From contig NC_070605.1 in the NCBI RefSeq assembly GCF_027172205.1, positions 23,407,304 to 23,471,303 of the forward strand: a DNA stretch of 64,000 nt. The letters run 5' to 3'. The position numbers and the translations under genes were made by a program. This stretch comes from Podarcis raffonei (Eukaryota; Chordata; Lepidosauria; Squamata; Lacertidae). The notes beneath the pieces were generated by a model. It saw only the letters and a list, made by a program, of their open reading frames with translations, was not told the origin of the DNA and did not search any database. Shown one piece after another: positions 31,512-42,384 of this stretch. The first letter of the stretch is position 1, and every line of letters begins with the position of its first letter.

Positions 31512-31699
31512 GAAATAAATTCCTGCCCAAGTTTCTTATTTTGAAGAATTTTTCTATGAAGTCTTATAACATGTGTTTCTTGTAAACAAATTATATCCAA
31601 ATTCTGTCTTGCCAGTACGTGATAAACTTGGTTCCTCTTAAAACGTGAATTTAGACCATTCACATTCCAGGAGTAGATTTTCAGTGACATCCTGATTTA

Positions 31700-32527
31700 T
31701 TAGGGGCCCACTGCCCCTGCCCCTGATGAAGGAGAACTTTCCAGTCCGAGCTCTTTTGCGTTTTTCTCCAAAAATCTTTCTTTCTCTCCGACAGTTGTTA
31801 TTCTTTGTTTCCTTCCTTGAAATTTAAAAGATAGTCCTTCCGGGAACTCCCACCTGAAGAAAATGTTCTTTCTTCTTAGGGCACTGGCCAAATCCGTATA
31901 ATTATTTCTCAGGGCCAAAAAGTATGTCGGGATATCTTTAAACAGAATTATTCCCTTCTCATCTATCTTTAAACTTTTTTTATAATGGTGGCCTAAAATA
32001 ATGTCTCTCTGCTCTTTAGTTTTAAAAATCACCATGCAGTCATGTGTGATCTTAGTATCTTTTTTAGGTCCAAATCTGTAGGCCTTGTCTATCCAGGAAT
32101 TTAATTCTTCTTTTGAGAGGCCCCAGTATGCTGCAAATTCTTCAATTAACCAATTCTTCAAATTATCCCGCTCTTTCTGGGGTACGCCCCTCAATCTCAG
32201 ATTACATTCCTTCTGTTTTAGCTGCAGAGACGCAATTGAAATTTGAGATTGTCGCTGATTTTCCTCTAAGTAAGGAATTCTCACAGTTTCCAAATGCGCC
32301 AGTCTTGACTCATGTGCTGATACATCTGAATTAACTTGCGTCAAATCTTGTCTTAATTGAGCAAAGTCACTTTTTAATTCCTGTATAGACTTTTGATTTC
32401 CTCTTTCTTCTGTTTTAATTTCCTGAAGCAGTTGCAACACAGAGTCCTCAAAAGACAGTGACTTAGAATCCCTCCTTGCTTTGGTTCTTGTTTTCTCTGT
32501 TCTCTCTCCTTTCTCTCCCCCATCCAT
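31700..32527 (-). CDS. L1 ORF1 protein, open 275 aa
   Basis: ORF1p is the RNA-binding, trimeric chaperone of L1 particles. A basic, Ser-rich N-terminus (MDGGEKGERTEKTRTKARRD) is followed by a coiled coil (about residues 45-110, LQEIKTEERGNQKSIQELKS ...). Next is an RRM-like domain (about 110-180, NLRLRGVP ... AYRFGPKKDTKITHDCMVIF) and a C-terminal domain with FKDIPTYFLALRNN and FFRWEFPEGLSFKFQGRKQR. The reading frame is uninterrupted although ORF2 of the same element is broken. It is shorter than the 373-aa ORF1 at 58327-59448, mainly in the coiled coil, so two L1 subfamilies are present. Confidence 0.92.
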   Translation of the reverse strand: MDGGEKGERTEKTRTKARRDSKSLSFEDSVLQLLQEIKTEERGNQKSIQELKSDFAQLRQDLTQVNSDVSAHESRLAHLETVRIPYLEENQRQSQISIASLQLKQKECNLRLRGVPQKERDNLKNWLIEEFAAYWGLSKEELNSWIDKAYRFGPKKDTKITHDCMVIFKTKEQRDIILGHHYKKSLKIDEKGIILFKDIPTYFLALRNNYTDLASALRRKNIFFRWEFPEGLSFKFQGRKQRITTVGEKERFLEKNAKELGLESSPSSGAGAVGP

Positions 32528-33377
32528 AACTTGCAGTTCTTTTGTTCAAGGTCAGTCTCAAACACAAAGGGAAGATAAGGAGACAGACAGTTTCTCTTCT
32601 CAAGCCTCTCCACCAGTCTTAATATACCAGTCAACAGTCTCTGTAACTTGTAATCCTTTCTTAATTCCCCAAAAGTTAATAACACAGTCACAATTTACAA
32701 TTTATATCTGGGCGAAAGTTGAAAGTGTCCTTTTCTTTACGACGTCACAATGGAGTCTAGTCTTCCCGACTGAGAAGTCCGCTTCCACAAAGAAAATACC
32801 TCGTAAATCCAAACTGTTTGCAAGGATTAAAACACTCTCAAAAGTATCTTCCCCCTGGTAGCAGGAGGAATACAAAGATTAACTTGAAAGTCTTTAGAAA
32901 GTCGTAAATTTTAGATCACGGCTTCGGCTAATGTAGCTGTTTTGTCTCTTAATCAGAGGAAGGGACTGACCTCCATTGTTTTTTTAAGCCCCTGTCCGTT
33001 CCAAATGAATGTCCAAATTTTTAATTTATTACTCACTCTTTTCCAATCATGGTTGCTTGGAGAAATTGGCCGCTCACGATCGCCGGACTCGGAGCTTCAT
33101 GCAATGAAGGAAGCGAGTCTGTTCCCAAGTGCCTCCGTCTCCAACCCCACCTGCTCTCGGAGCCCTTATCAAGAGCTTACCGGGGGGTGAGGGAGTCGTT
33201 CCAGGCACCGCAGGAATACCAAGTCCTCGGAATGCTCAATCCGAGGTTTTTAAGGGGTACCGCGTCGCTCTAGCGGTTTCCCCAACCTTCAAAGCACCGG
33301 TGCTCTTTCCAGCGAAAGAGCTCACCCTTCCAGCAGAACAGGCAGCCAGCACGGAAGTACCTGATAGGTGTATGCTT

Positions 33378-34456
33378 ATTTTGCCTAAAACCTAATCCAG
33401 CCTTGTACAGAGTCCCAAATTCTACAAGCAGGGAAAGGGAGTGGGGAAGGGCAAGTGTGTGGGAAGGAGATGGCCCAGCCCCTCACAGTGATGCACTGGG
33501 ACCTGCAGGGAGGAGAGGGGTTTGGGCACCAGCTGCTGTTGTTGCTGCTCCACTTCTCAGCTCCACCAGTTGGTACCGCTCAACGCATCCGACCAGGGTG
33601 ATGGTAGTGGCAGGACCGGCCTTGTTGAATGGTCTCTTTAAATTTGAGGGTTCATTATTGCTTCACAAGATGTGTATTTCTTTAAAGGCCAGAGGAAATA
33701 ACGTGACCTAGTATTACAGCTGTGAAGCATTATAGCAGGTGCTGTTAAGTTTTGGTAATTAAGCTGTTGATGTATGGTATATAAAGAGCAGTATGGAGCT
33801 CTCCCTGTACCGTAGTGGATGGGTCATGCTTATTGATATATTGTAATTTAGTGTAAAAGGAGTTTTTGTTTTTGTTATTAAAACCTAGCAAAAGTTATTT
33901 TGCGTTTCTTGAATGTGTGGTCTCCCCAGCATGCCTTCTGCAGCGCAACTAATCTGCAATTAGCCAACAGGCCTAAGTGTGCCTGGCTCACACAGGTACG
34001 CAGGGGTCATAGCTGCTGACCATAGAGACTATGTTACTGGTGCAGAAGTGCTGCCTTGAAACATCTGGTGCTGAAGCCTCTTCTGACACCCAAAGCTGGT
34101 TGATTTTACCATGTGGTTTTACCATATATCATCATATAACCAAGACATTTGCCAGTACGGTATTGTGACATACACCTCTTGGTAACAGCCATTTGGGCAG
34201 CTCAGCCAGCCTTGCTCTTTCCCAATATTCCATCGGGGGAGGGGACACACTGATGTAGAAAAAAAGTCTCTATTTTCACCTGAGGAATGTTGGAGGTCAT
34301 GGCAACGCAGCAAATACAGCAGCAAATACGTGTGCCAACTTCTTGGCTCCCCGCGGGCGGCTGCATTCTGCCAGCTCACATTTCTAAGCCATCTTTAAAA
34401 GCATCCTCTCACAGGTGATTTTCAAATCTGAAACATAGGCATTGTGATTCCCTGCT
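33378..34456. other. Unit d flank, continuation of the match to unit b
   Basis: Matches 8010-8548 of unit b, with a solo LTR at 33623-33969. No gene was seen. Confidence 0.7.
33623..33969 (+). mobile_element. Solo LTR fossil (TGTTGAAT...AGCCAACA), 347 bp
   Basis: TG...CA ends with the 5-bp target duplication GGCCT on both sides (33618-33622, 33970-33974). It contains GTATATAAAGAG and an ATTAAA-type signal. The unit b site (about 8248) is empty, so it inserted after the duplication. Confidence 0.88.
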
Positions 34457-34965
34457 TGTCAGGGATTGGACTCAAGAGGGCAAGATGGAGGTGGAGGAGT
34501 GGTGGAGATCACACACACACACCTTTCTCCTACAGCGTCAGAAGGGGGAGGCAGCGTTGAATTACAGCAGGGCTTTGAGGAGCTTGAGGGAAATCACAGC
34601 TCAGAGATAGACGAACAAAAGAGTTGGGCAGTGTTAGAAGAAGGGGTGGGGACTGTAGCAGGGCAGCCAGATGACATGCTGTCACTGGAGAGTATTTCTG
34701 ATCCCCCTTCTCCCAGAACACGATGTTCATTAAAAGGGCAGCAACAATGGAATCAGAGACATTTGACCACAAGTGGCCACAGTAAGGGAGGTGGGAGGAG
34801 GAGCCCAGTTTGGAGTAACGCCATATTGAGGCTTGTTGCTTTCTTTTGTCTCTCGCTATTAGGATTGACTAAAACTCATTTAACAAGGACTCTACCTTGT
34901 TTCCTCTGCTCTTGTTGCAACCAAGGGAGGAATAGCTTTCCCGAAGCCTTGGCAGAGCCCTGACA
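34457..34965 (+). mobile_element. Solo LTR fossil (TGTCAGGG...CCTGACA), 509 bp
   Basis: TG...CA ends with the 5-bp target duplication CTGCT (34452-34456, 34966-34970). Same family as the LTR at 10768-11258 by its ends and length. Confidence 0.85.
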
Positions 34966-34970
34966 CTGCT

Positions 34971-35236
34971 TTCCCCTCCCACAAAAAAACAAGTTCCGTT
35001 CTAGGCCAAAAAAAAGAAACCCCAAAATGTCAATGTGCGGCTAAGGAAGCCCTCTTGGTGCTAGACAAAAGCATTTTTATTTACCCAGGTTTTGGCTCTT
35101 GATTTGGAGGATAACCAGTTATGTCTGTGGCCTCTTTTTGAGTCAAGTTTCGGGGCCAACAGAAAGGATTCAGACTGTGATTCAGCACACTGTGTCTTTG
35201 TTTGTTAATCAACACCTGCATAGTTGTGCCCCTTCT
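34971..35236. other. Gap left of the shared VMO1 d block
   Basis: No recognised gene or repeat. It is not matched in unit b, where a MITE abuts the block instead. Confidence 0.4.
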
Positions 35237-35320
35237 TTAGTATTTTTCATTGCTTCTCACCCAGAAGTGATAGGTGTAGAATTCTGTTCAAAAGAATCAC
35301 ACACAATTCTGAAGACAATA

Positions 35321-35326
35321 TTTAAT
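35321..35326 (-). terminator. Polyadenylation signal of VMO1 copy d
   Basis: ATTAAA on the minus strand lies about 70 bp past the stop, as in copy b. Confidence 0.7.
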
Positions 35327-35394
35327 TGTTGTTAACCTCCATGACTACCGAAAAGTAGCAGAGATATGCCGTAAGGGGCGGAGGTACATTGGGT

Positions 35395-35689
35395 TCAATC
35401 ACAGCAGAAGAACTTCACATCATTAAGTGCTGTGTCATCGCCATCGCCTTGGGGAGACTCCACCTTTGTCTGGATCCCACAGATATAACCAGAGGAGCAG
35501 CGATTGCTCCATGCGCCAAAATTTCCCCAGGTAAGTCCCTGGCCCATCAGCCCAGTTCCATCTTGACAGGTGAACTGGATGTTGTTGGCGGCCGTATCAT
35601 CACCATTGCCCTGGTTTCCTTCCACTCTCAGAGAGTAAGAGATCAGATTGCTTTGAGGGCAATACTGAATCCCTGTCCAGGTTCCCCAC
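35395..35689 (-). CDS. VMO1: VMO1 copy d exon 3
   Basis: 97 residues, [14 protein letters not shown] to DVKFFCCD and a stop. The acceptor is TTTGGCAG. Confidence 0.95.
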
Positions 35690-38600
35690 CTGCCAAAGAA
35701 GACACTGGTGTTAATTATTAAAACATGGGGAGCCTTCTGCTTACACCTAAATGGATCAGCTCCATGTGAATATTCCAAGAGGGTGCTCCCAATGTCTCAA
35801 GGGCTCTGCATTGTTGCATCCAAAGGTTCACAAAGCAATTGCCTCTGCCCCTCCTTTCTGCCCCAACACTCACTGCTCCCGGTGAGGGCAGAAGCAGTTC
35901 TCCAGGAACCCAGAAGCAGGTATTGTAGCTGTCTGAGCCTGTGAAACAGTTAATTATCACTTTAATGTATCATTTCCCATAAATATTGCTCAAAGCCTAA
36001 GATCTTCTGGGACTGAAATGGTCCAGAACAATTATTTGTTTACTAGAAAAGAGGAGAGAGTCTCAAAAAGCACACAATTATCCATTTATTGGGGCTCAAC
36101 TTATTTTGAGCTAGAGAACTCTTCTGAGGCATAGTACCTTCTCGTTTTATTGGTTTTAGGTATTGTTTTATGTTTTAAGGATATACTGTTTGGCGTTTTA
36201 GACTGTATACTGCATAGAACTTTTTGAAATGTTGGGGATTGTAAATATTAAATAAACAAATATCTGATCCCTCCTGACTGGAATAAGGTGTTTTCTGAAT
36301 AAAATCCTTGTTCCCTTTAACAGACTTGGAGTTTCCATTTATTTCTATTTGTTTCTTGGCTTCCATGAGGCAGAGACAGATCCAAGTTTAGTCTTGGGTA
36401 AACGTTTGCCTCCTTAAGTCTCATCACTGCCCTCTCACTTAGGTGCTTCTCTGAGTCCAAGATCTATGGCAGATCAAGAGGGAGAGGGCAAGATAACCAG
36501 AGGCTGCTGCTCCCTGTCCTTCCTCCTGCCCCTTGCTCAAAGAGATTCAGTGAACGTGTAAAGATAGCAAGAGTTGCAGCTAAGAAAGGAAGCTCAAGGT
36601 GTCCGTACTGAGTCACCTATGGGATACAGGGATTGGCAAGTGGCTAACAGTGCCAACCTCTAAAACCAGGCCTGCTATCAATTTTGGGGTCCTGCAAAGT
36701 TGAGTTGGAAGCCAGCAAAAGGCTAGAGTTGGTGCCCTTTGAGAGGTCAGAAAAAGCAAGGTGAACCCTATGGTTTCTTTGTGCTGGTCTAACCTAGCAT
36801 AACAAATTTCAGTTCAGCCCCTCCCACCAACACCTTCCCAAAAATTGCAACCAAAAAGAAATGAAATCCAGAGAGATGCTCACGGTCCAGTTGCAGACTC
36901 AATTACTGAACTGTCAGTGCAGTGCAGGCGAATTCCATTTAGGGCTGTATCATCCTCTTTGAAACCACCACCTTGTGGTGGCTCTACCTGGTGGGAGAAG
37001 AGACAAAGAGACTGAGATAAATCTGAAGATAAACCAAGGACTGCAAAAATCAACGTCAAAAGTAAATCATGAATTCAATGAGATCTAAGTTCAATTAACG
37101 TGACATGGATGCAACAGTTTTCAGCTAGAATTATCCATTCTCTTAAGTCTCTTAAGACACAAGAGTCATCTAGTCCAACCCCCTGCGATGCAGGAATTAT
37201 TTGCCCAACATGGGGCTTGAACCCACGACCCTGAGATTAAGAGTCTCATGCCCAACCAACTGAGCTATCACACCAGCCATACAGCCCATGTGAAACTCAA
37301 TTAAAGCTCCTTGAAATGACCATCAGCAAAAAAAAAAAAAAAAAAGCATTCAGAATGTTGCAAGCTGCTGTCCTAAAGTATAAAACATACTTCAGTAAAC
37401 TATGAAGACATTTAAAAAAAACAACACTGGAATGTAAATAGTTTAATTCATGTTTCGTTCTCCTGGCAATTATGGGGATCACTTTCATGTGCAGATTTTT
37501 GCATTAACTCAATCAGCTTGGTTAAACCAAATTAGCTCATTCCAAGAACTGCCTTTCCCCCACAGCCAAAATTAGTTAAAGGTCCTGTGCTCTTCTTTAC
37601 AACTTTTTCACTGCTTGCCAGGGAATTCAATCGGGATATCCTTCACCTTGAACAAGAATCATGCTAATAGATCTAAAAGATAAACACACCATGCAAACCA
37701 AAACATGACATTGCTGCAAAGCAATTGTTTTGTATGCGTGTGAGTATATGTATTTCTTGTTGCTTATTTTTGAATTGCACAATCCAATTCTTTGTGGGTG
37801 GGTGATGAAACACACTGCATTCAGCCGTAATTATCAACCTTGAGTGATGTTTTTTTTTAAAGACTGGCAATCACTTCCAATACTGCAGGCTTCCCAACTT
37901 TGATCCCTCTCAGATGTTTTGGATGATAACACCCATCATCCCAGACCATTTGTCATGCTGACTGGGGTTGATGGGAGATGGAGTCCAACATATCTGGAGA
38001 TATGTTGGAAAACATCCTACATGTAAGCAGTCGCACCAAACAGAGCCGACCCAGTCATAAGGCAGGGTGAGGCTGCTGCTTCAGGTGCCAGAAACCCCCC
38101 ATGTAGCATGGCCAAGGGTGCCCCGCGTCCCTTGCTGTCTCCACTATTGGCAGAGAAGCACCATTGGCACTGATTTTGAGCAAGACCACATACATTTGGG
38201 GCAAGATATCACCCCAAATTGGCATAATCTTGCCCCCATAACCCAATGGCTGGGAGCACAGTGGAAGCAGAGCAGGCGGTGTCGGCTGGAGTAGTTAGGT
38301 CATGGTGGTAGTGACAGCAGCAGTTGGACGAAGTGGATCTTCCCCTTTTGCCTCAAGCAGTGAAACAGGATGCACTGCCCCACCACCAAATAATCTGCCC
38401 GCATACCAGGGCTTTTTTTTTTCAGCCAGAACTCGCCAGAACTCAGTTCCAGCAGCTCTCAAGTGGGCACTATTGCCATTCTAAGAGAACAAGACACCTC
38501 TTTTTCTAGAAAAATAGCACTGCTGCATAAGATGCTAATATATTTCACTTGGTGGCCCAAATTACCATCTGGCTACTCAACCTCTTATTGCCCATATTAG

Positions 38601-38936
38601 GGCAATAAGAAGCCCTTATTGCCCATATTAGTCCTCTGGACTAATAGACTTAAGAGTCCATCAGTTCCCTATTGTTTCCCCATCTTCAGAAGGTGTTCAG
38701 AAAGAAAGGGAGGGAGGAACTTCAAAGTGAGCCAATGGTGACAGCAACCCTGGAGGAAACCTTACCTTCAGTGAGAAACCAAAAGCATATCCCTGAGGGC
38801 AAAACTGGATTACCCCCCAGGTACCCCAAGATCCTCCATTTGTCACAGAAAGGACGGAATTAAAGTCTCGGGCTTCCACAAGCCCAAGGCAGCAGCAGAG
38901 GATCAAGAAGAACGCAGGAGAGGCAGTGAGATCCAT
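35395..38936 (-). CDS. VMO1: VMO1 copy d (type II), complete three-exon gene
   Basis: CDS is join of complement exons 38936-38766 (171 bp), 36987-36884 (104 bp) and 35689-35395 (295 bp), predicting 189 aa. Like its sister copy b it encodes a secreted egg vitelline membrane protein: signal peptide [14 protein letters not shown] and three beta-prism repeats ending GIRLHC, NIQFTC and VKFFCC. The C-terminal cysteine set (RC, YIC, CC) is kept. Differences from b are scattered, for example NGGSWGTWG for [18 protein letters not shown] for GYAHGFSLK, and [13 protein letters not shown] for [13 protein letters not shown]. Splice sites are intact. Intron 1 is only 1.8 kb because it lacks the L2 and LTR insertions of copy b. 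Likely functional. Confidence 0.93.
36884..36987 (-). CDS. VMO1: VMO1 copy d exon 2
   Basis: [18 protein letters not shown] then [17 protein letters not shown], with the same boundaries as copy b. Confidence 0.95.
37158..37278 (-). mobile_element. tRNA-Lys-derived SINE, orthologous insertion to 11621-11766
   Basis: Same tRNA-Lys-like head, CR1-like tail and position in intron 1 as in copy b; slightly shorter at the tail end. Confidence 0.88.
37279..37785. other. Intron 1 segment of copy d missing from copy b
   Basis: About 500 bp between the SINE and the resumed match (TTCTTTGTGGGTGGGTGATG). It includes an A-run at 37329-37345. No recognised element; this is either an insertion in d or a deletion in b. 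Confidence 0.5.
37890..38010. mobile_element. Old foldback MITE, shared with copy b
   Basis: Counterpart of 11868-12000 at the same intronic position. Confidence 0.5.
38408..38525. mobile_element. Non-autonomous interspersed repeat, shared with copy b
   Basis: Counterpart of 12296-12405. To its right the intron continues without the L2, giving the L2 empty site. Confidence 0.5.
38766..38936 (-). CDS. VMO1: VMO1 copy d exon 1
   Basis: 57 codons, [20 protein letters not shown] to GYAFGFSLK, with donor AAG|GTAAGG. Confidence 0.95.
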
Positions 38937-38979
38937 GGTATCTCTGCTCTGAAGCTAGTTGAAGGAAAGCAGCCTTGGG

Positions 38980-38987
38980 AATTTATA
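38980..38987 (-). promoter_or_regulatory. TATA box of VMO1 copy d
   Basis: TATAAATT is 44 bp upstream of the ATG, in the same context and spacing as copy b. Confidence 0.75.
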
Positions 38988-40341
38988 GCCCAGAGGTCTG
39001 AGCCAGGTCATATCCTGAGACAAGGAAATATTTTCCAAACTTGTAAAAGGTAAAAGACCACCAGTAGGTTTATTTGCATTGAATGTGCATTACGTGTCAG
39101 TAGTGACTACGGCATTAAGGAAGCAGTTTGATTCTGCTAAACCTCTCGGAGCTGCAAGGGTTTTTTTGGCTGGAACTGGTCTGAGGCAAAGTAAACCAGA
39201 AGAAAATGACCTCTTGGTGACATTGTGTCAATAGCAACTACGGCGTTAAGGGGAGCTGGCGTACAGCTTCCGGGTCATGTGGCCAGCATGACTAAGCCGC
39301 TTCTGGCGAACCAGAGCAGCGCACGGAAACGCCGTTTACCTTCCCGCCAGAGCGGTACCTATTTATCTACTTGCACTTTGACGTGCTTTCGAACTGCTAG
39401 GTTGGCAGGAGCAGGGACCAAGCAACAGGAGCTCACCCCGTCACGGGGATTCGAACCGCCGACCTTCTGATCGGCAAGTCCTAGGCTCTGTGGTTTGACC
39501 CACAGCTCCACCCGCGTCCCCTCGTGAACCATACTGACCTACAATTATTAGATGGAAGATGGTGAGGGTTAGGGTTAGGGTGAATCATGTGAATCATGTG
39601 CCACCCCACCCCACACCCCATCTGCTGTACCATCACCACTGCCATGGCCCTGACTGACTAAGCTGCTGTACGACCACAAAGACTGTTGCTGGCCAGGGTG
39701 CCTTTGGAATCTGCTGCCTGCAATGTGGCCGCACAGCAGGCTCACTGACTCTAGGGGGCTGAGGTTTCTTTGCTTGAAGGGTGCCTGGCCCCCTCAATGT
39801 CAGGAGATACTGCAGGTTTTGTGATGTCACACGCATCTCCCAACACCACGCAGGCTAGTGCAGTCTTTCAGTAGGCCACACTGGCCTGCGCAATGTCAGG
39901 AGATGCTCCCCACTTTCTCCCTGATGCTTAGGTGTGTCGTGTTTGTATGTGTAGGGGGGGTGTGTGTGTGTGTGTTTGCATGCATGCACGTGCCTAAAGC
40001 TGGGATCTAACAAACAACAGAAATGTTTACACAATGTGAGTACACAAAGAGGGCATTGCTGCATACAATCAGCTACAAAAATGGAGTCCTGTTTATACTG
40101 AAAACAAAATACTTGCACCAAATGAAGGGAAATTGTGAATCTGACGTACGAAGCACTTTGTATTTACTCTTCCCTTTAATTTTGAAGGGAAAAATAACCA
40201 ATCCACTTTAAATTATTTAATTGCAATGGTTCAGCAGCTGGTGGTTTTGTAGGGAACATGTGGAGTGTTTATTCCTTTATTGTAAATTGTGCCTTATACT
40301 GTCTACATGTCTACTCAGAAGTAAGTCCCACTCAGTTCAGT
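38988..40341. other. Upstream flank of VMO1 copy d, paralogous to 16202-17407
   Basis: Non-coding. It carries a Sauria SINE (39248-39523) absent in b, a (TG)n run near 39955-39976 and two TTAGGG units near 39567-39582. Confidence 0.7.
39248..39523 (-). mobile_element. Sauria-type SINE, 3'-truncated
   Basis: The minus strand starts GGGACGCGGGTGGAGCTGTG and keeps the B box and central body but lacks the CCCTTTACC tail. About 110 bp of the flank seen in unit b is missing at this site. Confidence 0.9.
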
Positions 40342-40462
40342 AGGGTAGGTTAGGATGAGCAGTTGTAATTTGCTCAAGCTGGCCATGCGAGCTTTATGGG
40401 AAAGCTGGGATTCTTGGTATAAGAGCTTCTTGGTATAAGAATTGGAAGGCTAATAGCATGTA

Positions 40463-40645
40463 GAATTGCTTCCACACCATCACCTCCATCTCACTAAATT
40501 TCTTCCAACAGCTGGAGGCAGCCATGTTTCCAAATACCAGTTGCTGGAAAGCTCATGTTCTGCTCCCTTGTTTCCCACAGGTATCTGGTTGGCCACTGTG
40601 AGAAGCAAATGCTGGACTAGATAGGCCATTGGCCTGATCCAACTT
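40463..40645 (+). repeat. Part of the duplicated upstream block plus dispersed repeat
   Basis: 40463-40560 matches 18305-18420. It then continues as GGCCACTGTGAGAAGCAAATG and CTGGACTAGATAGGCC, a dispersed squamate repeat motif. Confidence 0.5.
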
Positions 40646-40828
40646 ACTATTCTTATATTTCTAAGTGGTGGCAGGGAATGGGGCATGATTCTGTAGTTCA
40701 CCTCAAGTGCCAGAATGTATTAGTCTGGCCCTGAGAGGACAGTAAGGTGGCACAGTTGGATCAGACCAATAAGAGGTCTTTCTGAGTCAGCCAGTGCCTG
40801 ACCTAGTTGCCCTGCCTGGAAGCATTTA

Positions 40829-41068
40829 CAGTGGTACCTTGGGTTAAGAACTCAATTTGTTCTGGAGGTCCGTTCTTAACCTGAAACTGTTCTTAACCTG
40901 AGGTACCACTTTAGCTAATGGGACCTCCTTGCTGCCACTGTGCCACCACACGATTTCTGTTCTCATCCTGAAGCAAAGTTCTTAACCCGAGGTACTATTT
41001 CTGGGTTAGCGGAGTCTGTAACCTGAAGCGTCTGTAACCTGAAGCATCTGTAACCCGAGGTACCTCTG
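40829..41068 (+). mobile_element. Foldback MITE (CAGTGGTACC family), complete
   Basis: Terminal inverted repeats CAGTGGTACC and GGTACCTCTG are flanked by TA dinucleotides (40827-40828, 41069-41070). This is consistent with a Tc1/mariner-type non-autonomous element. The inner parts repeat the 'TAACCTGA' motif in both orientations. Confidence 0.8.
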
Positions 41069-41886
41069 TATATTTCGAAAGCTGGGTGATTTAAAAAAAA
41101 CTTGTAATAAATTGGTTATCGGGCTACAGTTATACACTACGTGTGGTTTTGCTCTCAGGACCCAGAGAAAAGGGGGTAAAGATGGACAGTAAATAGTTTC
41201 TTAAGCAAATTTGGACTATTTGTAGTAGTTGTAGTAAAAGCAAACATAGCCTGTTTTTTGGTTAAGAAATAGCACATCCACCCGCTATAAATCTATTTAT
41301 CTTTACTGAGTCCCCAAACCAGTTCCTGCCTTATATGCCACAGTAAGCAGTAAACCATCCTCTGCAGGAGATCCAGTAAGACCCTTCAGAGATATCACTG
41401 GAGCAGATAGCTCCTTGGGATCAGGTGTCTGATATAGGACACACAAAATAAGTTGGATCTTCTGCAATAACAACTGTGAACACAACCACAGTTTTAAGAG
41501 CCGTGTTGGTGGGGTGATATTGCCACCACCCTCTCATTAGTTACAATGGGAGGAAAATTCACTAGAGTTACATCTGTGCCGTACATTTAAAGCACACAGT
41601 GTTCTCTCAAAGACTACCAAATTTATTTTGGCATAAGCTTTCATGTACCAGAGTCTACTTTGTTCCGTTCATGAAGTGTTAGTCTCATTTATCAGATCTA
41701 TAAACTTGCAATAATAAAGGCTGCTGGTGTAATCATTGGGGTTAATGGCAATGAAATGGAAAAAGCACCATCTGTGACAATTCAAGTACACAGAATTATC
41801 ACAGTGACCAGAGGCACCCTTCTCTTCTTGGTTTCATCTATTATAGGGTCCGCTCCTGGCACTGAAAATAAATTCAAGTTCTAAAC
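41069..41886. other. Gap without a recognised gene
   Basis: Unique-looking sequence. No ORF with recognisable content and no repeat were identified. Confidence 0.4.
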
Positions 41887-41887
41887 C

Positions 41888-42027
41888 AGGGATAGGGAAT
41901 GTGGCCTTCCAGATATTGCGGACTGCAACTCCCAACAGCCACAGCTGGCATGGTCAGTGGTCAGAGGTGATAGGTACTGGAGACCAACAACATGTGGAGG
42001 GCTGCAGGTTCTCTATCCCTGGTCTAG
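41888..42027 (+). mobile_element. hAT-like foldback MITE
   Basis: Ends CAGGGATAGGGAATGTGGCC and GGTTCTCTATCCCTG are inverted complements. The interior has CTGCAACTCCCAACAGCC. Flanks are only partly similar, so the target duplication has decayed. Confidence 0.65.
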
Positions 42028-42237
42028 CCCTTCTCAGCTCTACTTCGTGTGGAACCTTCCAAAGATGGAACCATACTCTGGAACCTTTTATCTAGCAGCA
42101 GTCTGTTTTGCAATGATTACATCCCTGAAATGGGTTTCAAAATGGATGCTATGTTGCACTTGCCAGGCCTATTCTAATTTTCTAATTCCTGATCTTCAGA
42201 AATCTCTCACCTTCTTTTTCTTGTATTTCAGTAGCGA

Positions 42238-42238
<1 letters not shown>

Positions 42239-42283
<45 letters not shown>
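42239..42283 (+). repeat. (AT)n microsatellite
   Basis: About 22 AT dinucleotides in a pure run. Confidence 0.97.
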
Positions 42284-42285
<2 letters not shown>

Positions 42286-42384
42286 TCATCTTGTTCTGTG
42301 TCACCATCACTCACTCATTCTCAGGTTGGCTGCACAGCACATAGATTTTGCTCTTAGCGCCTCTTCCCAGTAACCTCAGTTCCC

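Larger units (their letters stand above)
26093..31690 (-). pseudogene. L1 ORF2 (endonuclease-RT), interrupted
   Basis: The start codon and endonuclease N-terminus lie at 31690-31512 (MSLKIYSWNVNGLNSRFKRN, IICLQETH). The nested element interrupts at about residue 60, and the frame resumes at 29511. The remaining endonuclease has LMGDLNGV and CSDHNAVVLEM. RT blocks include DVKNYRPVSLLNVDYKI, QAGFLPGRHMKDNIRNI, GTRQGCLLSPLLF and the catalytic GFADDLVL. The post-RT part includes PRIKYKLLTDIKERGGFSPP, and the C-terminus MWWTCPKVKDFWEKIYNE and KKPEAFLLGI. Besides the insertion there are stop or frame breaks near 29480, 27905, 27680, 27030 and 26420. Domain order is that of L1 ORF2p; the copy is not functional. 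Confidence 0.93.
25553..33361 (-). mobile_element. Near full-length L1 LINE, split by a nested element
   Basis: Reading leftward: a GC-rich 5' UTR (33361-32528), ORF1 (32527-31700), ORF2 (31690-26093, interrupted by an insertion at 31511-29529), a 3' UTR and an A/T-rich tail at 25553. A target duplication of about 16 bp (TGATAGGTGTATGCTT) is visible at 33362-33377 and, split by the 24633 element, at the left. Unit b carries the empty site near 7995-8010. So the L1 entered unit d after the type II duplication. Confidence 0.93.

Noticed and set aside
39565-39583. Interstitial telomere-like (TTAGGG) units
   Set aside because: Only about two to three units; the paralogous sequence in unit b (16610) shows ordinary related sequence, so it is a small local slippage event.
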